Below, in pieces: positions 56,245 to 64,000 of a stretch of DNA of 64,000 nucleotides. Below the pieces are notes generated by a model. That model did not search any database and had not been told where the DNA came from. It worked only from the letters and a program-made list of their open reading frames with translations. The position numbers and the translations under genes were made by a program. Source of the stretch: Corallium rubrum (taxonomy: Eukaryota > Cnidaria > Anthozoa > Scleralcyonacea > Coralliidae); NCBI GenBank assembly GCA_964035015.1, contig OZ036014.1, forward strand, positions 793,701 to 857,700, in the 5' to 3' direction. How positions within the stretch are numbered: the stretch's first letter is position 1; each line of letters opens with the position of its first letter.

Positions 56245-57844
56245 TTAGGTTTTAGCCTGGGTTGCTTCTTTACGTGTAGCATCTTGTAAAAGTTGAATGT
56301 CAACCTCCTCAGCTGGTAGTTGAACATAGCGAACCACAGATCCACGGATAAAGCAGTTTTTAACAGAAAGCTGTTGAAATAAAATGAGATGTTCACTCTA
56401 TCATTGTTTACTAGGGTAGATTCAATGACTTCATACACACACTTACCATGTGAGGGTATTTTTCTGGATCTGTCACGCTGATGTCTGTTAATTTAATGTT
56501 AAGAAACTAAACAGAAAAAAACAAAAATTTAATGTTAATTCATGACTATGAATATTTTGCAACCAAGGCTTTCCTAGTTCTGTTTAAATATAGATTTAAA
56601 CAGGAAAGTTGAGATTTTCAAACCTGATCAACTGAGTCCAAAGTGCCACAAATACTAAAAACAAAAATCATTAAAATTTTAGTGGTCTTGTTTGTGGAAT
56701 GAATACTAGAATGATATAAAGTACATCACTCCACTACACCACTCCAATCCACACTACACCACTACACCATGTACCAGTGGCAGCACCATGGGTGGACTGG
56801 GGTGGTGTCCACCCCTGTTCTTTTTCAGATCAATTTCTTAATTTTTCCAAATCCATGGAGAAAACATGGGGGGGGGGGAAAGTAGTATTGAGACTTTTTA
56901 AGATTGTGGCTATAATATTATTTGTCAGTGGTGCTCACGGCTGATAATCACTCCAGCATTGGTAGGAGAACCGAGGACAGGCAGCAGTACTATTGCATTT
57001 CATGAAGGGTTACATAAAGTATGCTGGTTGCATCCCCTCCACTGATACGAAGTAGTTAGGACTCGGGTGAAATTTTGTAATCACCTCATTCGTAATCATC
57101 CTAAAATGTGTTTTCTTTCGTACATTTTTTATGACATTTTATAACCTTCAGAATTCTGTAAAATCACCTCTCAAAGTGCAGGAAATAGCGTTTCAGGGAC
57201 TCTAGATTCTAAAATTTTCCAGGGCAGCATACCCCCGGACCCCTCTAGAGGTTTGTCCACCCCAGTTGTATCACCATATGGTGCCACCACTGCCATGTGC
57301 ACTACACCACACTCCACCTCACCACCCTACACTAAACTATACTAGACCACACCAGTGACCACCACACTGGTGGAAATTCACTTTTTCAAGTCGGGGGGCA
57401 AAGCCTCAAAAATATCCAACAAATCTCATAAATATCCGACAAATGCATGAAAAGTATTGGATTTTGACCCATTGGGGTTTTTTCCCTTTTTTGTCGAATA
57501 CTTCCAACAAATTGACTACAGTATTTTGACATGGATGTGGGGCCACTGCACTTTACCACACGACACTTTACCACACGACACTACCCCACACTTCACATCA
57601 CCACACACTCCACATCACCATACCACCACTCTACACCACACTACATGACACTTCACTCCCCCACACTCCACCACACGTACACTTCACGTGCTAATTCCAG
57701 ATACCTCAAGTCATTCTTCAGTTCAACAATGACATCTTTTCCAACCAGTGATTTAAAGAAAGAATAAAACAGCTTAAAGAAACAGAAAGAGAAGTGAGTG
57801 AATGAAGAATCAATACTAGACAGACATACAACATTTCTTACCAT
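56245..57844 (-). CDS. LSM2: U6 snRNA-associated Sm-like protein LSm2, 5 coding exons
   Basis: Subunit of the LSm2-8 ring that binds the 3' end of U6 snRNA in the nucleus, and of LSm1-7 in cytoplasmic mRNA decay (family knowledge). Exons in reading order: ATG at 57844-57842, then 57772-57705, 56654-56624, 56506-56447 and 56370-56245. All junctions are GT-AG and in phase. The product is 95 residues, the same as the human protein as I remember it. Sm motif 1 is seen (F-F-K-S-L-V-G-K-D-V-I-V-E-L-K-N-D, then I-C-G-T-L-D-S-V-D-Q), then F-L-N-I-K-L-T-D and P-E-K-Y-P-H-M, and Sm motif 2 with the R-G-S-V-V-R-Y-V signature. The start codon is the last codon of exon 1, directly against the donor (ATG/GTAAGA). 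The intron between exons 2 and 3 holds a hAT element and CACTA microsatellites. It is divergent from PSMB1. Confidence 0.95.
56725..57340. repeat. CACTACACCA microsatellite interrupted by a hAT element
   Basis: CACTACACCACTCC-type repeats at about 56,725-56,774 and 57,300-57,345, inside LSM2 intron 2. A further block lies at 57,543-57,680. Confidence 0.75.
56775..57293. mobile_element. Non-autonomous hAT element, 519 bp
   Basis: Ends CAGTGGCAGCACCAT and, on the other strand, CAGTGGTGGCACCAT. The 8-bp flanks CCATGTAC (56,767-56,774) and CCATGTGC (57,294-57,301) match at 7 of 8. The interior segment GCATACCCCCGGACCCC is shared with the larger element at 20,582-21,799, so the two are related. 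It lies in LSM2 intron 2. Confidence 0.85.
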
Positions 57845-58314
57845 TTTATAGTCTTCCAACAATGCGTAAAACCAAGTAAATAAAATTACAGAAAAAGTTT
57901 TGAAAATAGAATTCTGGAGAGAAAGTTAGAAAAGACTGGGTCCAAAATTTATCCAATTTAGTACCCAGGCCCCAGGCCAACTTTGAGCTCAACACTTTCC
58001 TTTTTGGTTTTATATTGAATTTTAAAAAATATCTTTTTCAGAAGAATTTAAATAATAATTTCTTTTCTTTTCTGGGCACAAAACTGAACATTTATTAATT
58101 TTGGCCAATTTTTGATGTTTGAATTAGGGTTTGATTAGGTTCTTCTCGTTCTAGGGAAAACTGGGGACCTCCCTAATTATCCCTACAGAACCTTCAACGT
58201 CTTCTTTTAACCACGTGATAAGTGGCCATTTTGTATGAGTTTGAATTTTAGATAAAGCAATAGTTGTTTTTGTTTGGTTTTGTCGCTGTTTTAAGTCAGC
58301 TAAGCTTTAGGAAA
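57845..58314. promoter_or_regulatory. Likely bidirectional promoter of LSM2 and PSMB1
   Basis: 470 bp between two divergent start codons. CACGTG (58,212-58,217) and a YY1-like GGCCATTTTG (from 58,224) lie about 100 bp before the PSMB1 ATG. There is no TATA box at a clear distance. It must also hold the LSM2 5' UTR. The shared function is an inference from geometry. Confidence 0.6.
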
Positions 58315-61300
58315 ATGTTGCAGTGTGACAGTTATTATAAGAATGCAGCCAAAGAGGTTCAATTTAGTCCATATGCTTTTAATGGAGGGTGAGTAAACTT
58401 GAAAAGAAATTGATTTCTCTGAAGGGTATTTTTGCTGACTAATGAGGTCTAATAGAGCAAAAAGTAAATGAAATAATATAGAACTGATATTTTTTTATAG
58501 CATAGTTTAGACCTAGTGTATAAGAGAAAGTCTTCTGTGATATGTTTCAAGCTTAAAACAAAATATTTGCCAATTTGTATAAAATAGAATTTATATAAAC
58601 TTTATATAAGTTGTGGTCCTCAAAAATTTTGAAAAAAGCTTATATATAAAATTATAAAGGATAAAAAAAATAATAAAAAAATATTTATATTACATAAAAA
58701 TAATATTATGATACAGTCCAACCAGACTGCAGAGTTCGGCAATGGCCCACCCAAGATATGTTACATGACTGATGACTTCTGGTGCCCTTGAGATGTGTTG
58801 TGTAACAATTTTTGGTGCCTCAGCCACCACTGTACCATTGTCTGCGTTATCATGGTGTTGTGAAACTTTTTTTACCTGCAATGTTTCAGTTAAATTTGAA
58901 AGTAAAATCCTGAAATACATTCTATTGGTTTCCAGCATTTGATTTTACTGGGGCACCTGTCTGCCCTTGAGTGGACCCCCAGGACATCTTTTGCACCCCT
59001 GCCCCCAACATTTCACAGCTATTACACAGTCGAACACAGTCGAGTGCCCAACTCAGTTCAGTCTGGCAGTACAGGTCAGCCTAAACTGATCATGTTCTAG
59101 GGATTTTGGGTGAAGGAAAATTCGAGTGTTGAATATATACATTTTAAGACCAAACCGGGACCGGCGGGACCAGTTGCGAAAAATGCAACTACATGTACAC
59201 AAGCCTTCCGGCAGGAAGGTGATTCTAGTGCAATGCTCTGACGGTTTATACAGTTTGTTGAACAGTTGGTTTACACTATACGTGAATTTAAAATCATGAA
59301 AAGATATGACTTGCTTAAATTCTTAATGGTAATTGCAAAACATCTACAGTGCATATTGAGCTTTAAGCAAAGCTATTTAAGAAAGTTAGATGAAGGCAGA
59401 TTAAATTGCAGTTTGTTCCAAAGGTTAACAGTTTCTGTAACTCTAATGTATTTTAGTGTTTTTAAACACTGCCAATGCAGTACTCTACTCTTTTTACAAC
59501 TCAAGCAATTGGTTGTTATAATAATACTCAGTGCTGTGAGTAACTTCGTTACGAGTAACTAGTTACATGTACAGTAATCATTACTTTTTTGAGTAACTTT
59601 ACCAGTAACTAGTTACTTTTTTCAGAAGGTAACTGTAACTGTAACTAGTTACAAGAAGTAGGAATAAAAAGTAACGATAACTAGTTACATCTGCTGTCGA
59701 GAGCACCGTTACTTTTTGTGATATCCATAATACTCCCAACCTCACCGAGTCGTCGTTCAACATCGTATCCAGCTTTTCATTGAACTGAACACACCGGTGC
59801 CTGCGAGTGCAGCATGTGAAAGGCTGTTCAGCTGCACAGGATTAATTTTCAGACCACATCGCTGCTGAATGACTGATCGTAATTTTGAAAATTCTCTTCT
59901 GGTCAAATTAAACAATACTGTAGTTTTGTCTAATTCACATGCTTCTCAATTTTAAAAGCAGAATGAAAGAACAGGTGTAACTTTGTAATTGTAACTAGTT
60001 CCAAAATTTTTAAAGTAACTTTGTAACTGTAACTAGTTACTTTTTTTTCATTGTAACTTGTATCGGTAACTAGTTACTTTTCTGATGATGTAACTGTAAC
60101 TAACTAGTTACAAAAATTATGTAACTATTACAGCACTGATAATACTGTTAATTATTTACCATATTCTAGAACCATACTGGCCATTGCTGGGGAGGACTTT
60201 TCAGTAATTGCATCAGATACACGTCTTAGTCAAGGGTTCTCAATCCATACAAGAGACAGCCCAAAAAATTACAAATTGTAAGTTTTTCTTAGCTTTAGTA
60301 GTCTATAATGTATGTGTTTCTGGTGATTTGAAACTAAATTATAAAATGCCAACAAACATTTCAGAACTGACAGCACAGTTCTTGGTTGTGCTGGTTTCCA
60401 CGGTGATTGCTTGACACTGACAAAGCATATCAATGCTCGACTTCAAGTAAGTAACCCTCTCCCCAGTCCCCCAAATGGTAACACCTGCTATACCTGCTAA
60501 GTAACTTTATATGTTACCAACAGCAAAGGTGGTATTGAAATTAATCATCGGTAAATCCAAGTATTGGGATATTTGTAGATATGAGGGATATTGGGGACAT
60601 TAGGGGATATTCATTGGTTACAAGCAAGATACTGCACACCCCACCCCCCAAAAAATGGTCATGCTATACCACTGTGTACATGTATGTTACATTTGGTAAT
60701 ACTGTAAATAATTTTAAGATTAAATTTACTGTAAATAATCCACTATTAATTTTAATGACAATATTTAAAAATCAAAAATTCTAGATGTATTACCATGAAC
60801 ATGGAAAGAGAATGAGGTGAGAATTTACATAATTTTATTATATCTTCATTACTGTAGATCTTTCATAAGGCCAGTTTACACGTGCAATTCATGTGATAAA
60901 TATTGCCAACTTCTGATTTAGATACATGTTAAGTAGGAAAACACTCTGCAGATTGTGCAGTGGTTTCATCTTCCTCACTTTTCTGCTCATTCCTAATTGC
61001 TTAACATGCATCTAAACCAGAAATTGGTGATAATTATTGCTTTAAAAATCGCACATGTAAGTGGACCTATAGAAAGATATAGTTTTACATATAGACATGG
61101 GTTTCCTTTTTTTTTTCAGCTGTCCTGCTATTGCTCAGATGCTTTCGACTATGTTGTATTCTAGAAGATTTTTTCCATTTTATACATATAATATTCTAGC
61201 TGGGGTGGATGCAGAAGGTAAATATTGTATTGAAGAAGGAAATATTTGCATATTAATATATTGAGTTCTAGAAAATTAAAGTTTGGGAGAACTTGGGATT

Positions 61301-61943
61301 GGCTGCTTTGTGAGTGCAGATGGTTGATCACTTTGGCTGCTTTGTGATAATTTTGTGAAAATTGGGGGTGTTCCTTGGGCTATTTTGATGTGCTAAAAAT
61401 GCCCAAACTTTTTGTTCAGACAGGGTGGAAATTGGAAGGTGTGGTTCTATCAATGTTTATTTAGAAAGTCATTTTTTCTCCCTTAAGGGAAAGGTTGTGT
61501 ATTTAGTTTTGATCCAGTTGGTTCTTATGAAAGAGAAGTCTATCGCGCTGCTGGTTCAGCTTCATCACTACTCCAGCCTCTGTTGGACAATCAGGTATCG
61601 TTTTAGCAAAAATAGATCATATATAGCTGCACCGTACTACTGTTGCTCCATTTCTGATCAAGGGGTGAGGGCCATTGGGCAATATCAGTACTGTATCTAG
61701 ATCTCCACCATATGCCACCCTCAATAAATAAAGTTGCTTTTTATAATTGTTCAGATCGGTTACAAAAACCAAGAGAGAGTTTCGGACATTCCTCCTCTGA
61801 CCAGAGATAAAGCAATTGCTCTTGTCAAAGATGTCTTCACATCGGCCGCTGAACGAGATATTTACACAGGAGATGCGGTTATAGTGCATTTAATAACCAA
61901 AGATGGTGTACTGGAGGACACTTTTCCATTACGACGAGACTAA
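58315..61943 (+). CDS. PSMB1: 20S proteasome subunit beta type-1 (beta6), 7 coding exons
   Basis: Non-catalytic beta6 subunit of the 20S core, part of the inner beta rings (family knowledge). Exons: 58315-58388, 60170-60277, 60365-60446, 60785-60816, 61120-61217, 61488-61594, 61755-61943. All are GT-AG and in phase, giving 229 residues (human about 241). Seen: [19 protein letters not shown] across the first junction, [48 protein letters not shown] and [12 protein letters not shown]. The N-terminal propeptide is shorter than in vertebrates. Intron 1 carries a hAT element ending 31 bp before exon 2, and intron 4 carries a MITE. Confidence 0.96.
58690..58938 (-). CDS. Possible small membrane protein or exon, antisense in PSMB1 intron 1
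   Basis: Frame of 82 codons starting with ATG at 58,938. The second half reads [17 protein letters not shown] and could be one membrane helix near the C-terminus. An acceptor-like ATTGCAG on the minus strand at about 58,883-58,877 could start a terminal exon with the tail of this frame (from K-K-V-S-Q-H-H-D). I do not recognise it, and no upstream exon is visible. It may be chance. Confidence 0.2.
   Translation of the reverse strand: MLETNRMYFRILLSNLTETLQVKKVSQHHDNADNGTVVAEAPKIVTQHISRAPEVISHVTYLGWAIAELCSLVGLYHNIIFM
59529..60138 (+). mobile_element. hAT element with transposase remnant, 610 bp
   Basis: Ends CAGTGCTGTGAGTAAC and GTAACTATTACAGCACTG. Exact 8-bp duplication ATAATACT (59,521-59,528 and 60,139-60,146). 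Subterminal GTAACTAGTTAC repeats are present on both sides. The interior (59,788-59,931) translates to a decayed hAT dimerisation region. It sits in PSMB1 intron 1. Confidence 0.93.
59788..59931 (+). pseudogene. hAT transposase C-terminal remnant
   Basis: Reads [13 protein letters not shown], then L-I-F-R-P-H-R-C, a stop codon, and M-T-D-R-N-F-E. The P-x-S-x-x-x-E-R-x-F-S pattern is the conserved core of the hAT dimerisation domain. It is broken by an in-frame TGA and has no catalytic region upstream. Confidence 0.8.
60866..61069. mobile_element. MITE in PSMB1 intron 4
   Basis: AAGGCCAGTTTACACGTGCA at the left and ACATGTAAGTGGACCTATAG at the right are imperfect inverted ends. TTTAGATACATGTTAAG and CTTAACATGCATCTAAA form an inner inverted pair, also present in the element at 47,283. 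Confidence 0.7.
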
Positions 61944-62389
61944 TGATATGATTTATTTTTGTTGGGAGCAACTGAGGATAGAGCCACTTAGAATTTTTCT
62001 TATAGTGGACTCCCATCTGTTTTCAACGTACAGTAATTCTACTTCAGATATGTATTTGTTAGGGACTTATGGTGTGCAGAAAATTTAATTCATCATTTGT
62101 CACTTTCAGTGTCAGGTTGTCTTTTATTTTATAAAAAAAAATCCTCTGTTTCTATGGGTGTTTTAGTGCCATGAATTTGCCATTAACAAATGAGTTGAGG
62201 ACTTGGGTGAGGTAACTGTGCTATAGTACTTGGAATAATTTTGAAGGACAGATGCCAAGCATGAAAGAACAAACATGAGCTGTCTCTTCAAATGATCCCA
62301 AGAACACCAGTGGTGTACTGTACCTCGTTACCAGCCTTCAACTCATTTTGTTAATGATGAATTAAGAATTGTACACAGTTATCCAAAAG
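61944..62389. other. 3' flank of PSMB1, no gene recognised
   Basis: AT-rich sequence after the stop codon. I see no clear AATAAA within the first 300 bp. Confidence 0.5.
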
Positions 62390-62855
62390 ATACCATGATG
62401 GTTATCCAAATATACCATGGTTATCCCATGATACCACAATTATCCAAAGATACCACAGTTATCGAAATATACCACAGTTACCCTTAAATACCACAGTTGT
62501 CTAAAGATACCACAGTTATCCATAAATACCACAGTTATCTAAAAATACCACAGTTATCCATAAGTACCACAGTTACCTAAAGATACCACAGTTATCCATA
62601 AATACCACAGTTATCTAAAAATACCACAGTTATCCAAAGGTACCACAGTTATCCCATGGTACCACAGTTATCCAAAGATACCACAGTTATCCCATGGTAC
62701 CACAGTTATCCAAAGATACCACAGTTATCCAAAGATACCACAGTTATCCAATGTCACCACAGTTTTCTAAAGATACCACAGTTATCCCATGGTATCACAG
62801 TTATCCAAAGATACCACAGTTTTCCCAGAGATACCACAGTTTTCCCAGAATGCCA
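62390..62855. repeat. 19-bp minisatellite (ACCACAGTTATCCAAAGAT)
   Basis: About 25 copies with small variants (CATAAAT, CCATGGT, TTTTCCCAGAG). It lies between the convergent 3' ends of PSMB1 and ACTR5. Confidence 0.92.
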
Positions 62856-63059
62856 TTCATGGGTGGAAATTGTTCAACTGCATATACATGAAATAGTTTT
62901 TCATATTATTTTGTAAGTGTATTAAGGTCACACATTCACATTGCTGAAGTCATTTTTCTGACCTCCACTGCCACCACTGCTTCTTCCCTAGCAACCAGCT
63001 CGTCCAACTGTACAACAAGTTCTGTGAATATATATATATATAGTTTCCTTGATATTCCC

Positions 63060-63693
63060 TCATCCGTTTCCTGGTGTTGGTACATAAGGATTAGATAACT
63101 GATGTTCTTTCAAATATTCACCTCCTTTCTCTTCGTAATCTTGTCTTGTCGTCGACACACACTTCAGATTTGGTAAAGATCTCACCCACTTCCTCATGCC
63201 AAACCATGCATCCAAACTTAGGTTACCTGTTCACAAATAAATAAACTCATTTAACTCACTTCCAGGTATAAGAAACGAAGATTATGTTTGTCTTTTTTGA
63301 AAGAACACTTAAGTAAAGCGCTCTCAATTCGTCAGAATTTATGCCACAAAAATAAAATAGATATCGTTAGAAAGCTATGAATTTGTAGAATACAATGGTG
63401 TATTTGGTTTCGCGATAAACACAAACCGTTAATAGTTGTGAATTTTTTAATTAAAACCCGAGGGCTTCACTCGGGGCGACTTAAGAACAAAAACCCCATT
63501 ACACACGCACGACGCACGTAAAACAACCGTGACACAGCTCCCCGAAGATGTTCAAATTTGGCGGGGCCAAAACACACTTACTTGCGCTGTGTACTTTAAA
63601 TGTAGACTGAAACGGTCGCATGGCCAACAATTCTCTTTCCAATCTCGAACAAAAGTCGGGATAGTGAGCGTTGCCTCCAGTGACAAACACATT
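63060..63693 (-). CDS. ACTR5: Actin-related protein 5, last two exons (partial)
   Basis: Actin-fold subunit of the INO80 chromatin-remodelling complex in the nucleus (family knowledge). Two exons: 63693-63582 and 63226-63060, GT-AG and in phase. Seen: N-V-F-V-T-G-G-N-A and [16 protein letters not shown] in the first. In the second: S-L-D-A-W-F-G-M-R, then [13 protein letters not shown], then N-P-Y-V-P. The last motif plus the end position fits the ARP5 C-terminus and not actin (no KCF ending). There are five or six extra residues after Y-V-P. All upstream exons lie beyond the right edge. Confidence 0.9.
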
Positions 63694-63799
63694 CTAAAAC
63701 AACAAAACAAATACATTGAGACAAGACTTTTTCTATATAAGGTAACTGCCTATTAACCCTTTCCCTTTGTGTAAAAAGTTGACCCTCTTTCCAACGTGT

Positions 63800-63926
63800 G
63801 CTGTGTTGTGCTGTGTTGTGCTGTGTTGTGTTGTGTTGTGTTGTGTTGTGTTGTGTTGTGTTGTGTTGTGTTGTGTTGTGTTGTGTTGTGTTGTGTTGTG
63901 TTGTGTTGTGTTGTGTTGTGTTGTGT
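63800..63926. repeat. (GTTGT)n microsatellite
   Basis: About 24 GTGTT pentamers, with a GCTGT variant at the left. It lies inside an ACTR5 intron. Confidence 0.96.
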
Positions 63927-64000
63927 GTATCAGAGTTGGGCTGATTATTAAACAATATATACATGCTACTGCATGTCCATCACAGCTACATTCAACGTTG

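Overview
This window looks like nuclear DNA from an animal, most likely a marine invertebrate. A cnidarian is my best guess, but only a weak one. It is AT-rich, with spliced genes using GT-AG introns and metazoan proteins. I see no bacterial operons or Shine-Dalgarno spacing. Most long open frames here are translations of microsatellites. The real genes were found by joining short exons at splice sites and comparing them with remembered protein families.

Layout. From 1 to 18.7 kb I recognise no gene. This stretch holds satellite and minisatellite arrays, palindromes, an inverted pair of 25-bp arrays, and a 66-bp array that ends about 100 bp past the stop codon of the first gene. From 18.83 to 32.19 kb (minus strand) lies a complete seven-exon high-affinity choline transporter of the SLC5A7/CHT1 type, whose introns are filled with repeats. 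From 32.2 to 51.1 kb I see no confident gene, only many hairpin MITEs, hAT pieces, SINEs and a 75-bp array broken by nested insertions. From 51.1 to 64 kb the window is gene-dense: a single-exon hypothetical protein ending in a CAAX box (minus), a C2H2 zinc-finger gene (minus), LSM2 (minus), PSMB1 (plus) and the last two exons of ACTR5 (minus, running off the right edge).

LSM2 and PSMB1 are head to head with 470 bp between their start codons, so they probably share a bidirectional promoter. LSM2 (RNA decay and splicing), PSMB1 (proteasome) and ACTR5 (INO80 chromatin remodelling) are housekeeping genes. The choline transporter supplies choline for acetylcholine synthesis in animals that have cholinergic cells.

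Mobile DNA gives the clearest structural results. Several hAT-type elements have 8-bp target duplications: exact at 27,605-28,551, 59,529-60,138 and 19,527-19,940, and 7 of 8 at 20,582-21,799 and 56,775-57,293. Two palindromic elements sit between TTAA sites. A short MITE shares its core with the 25-bp satellite, which suggests how the satellite arose.
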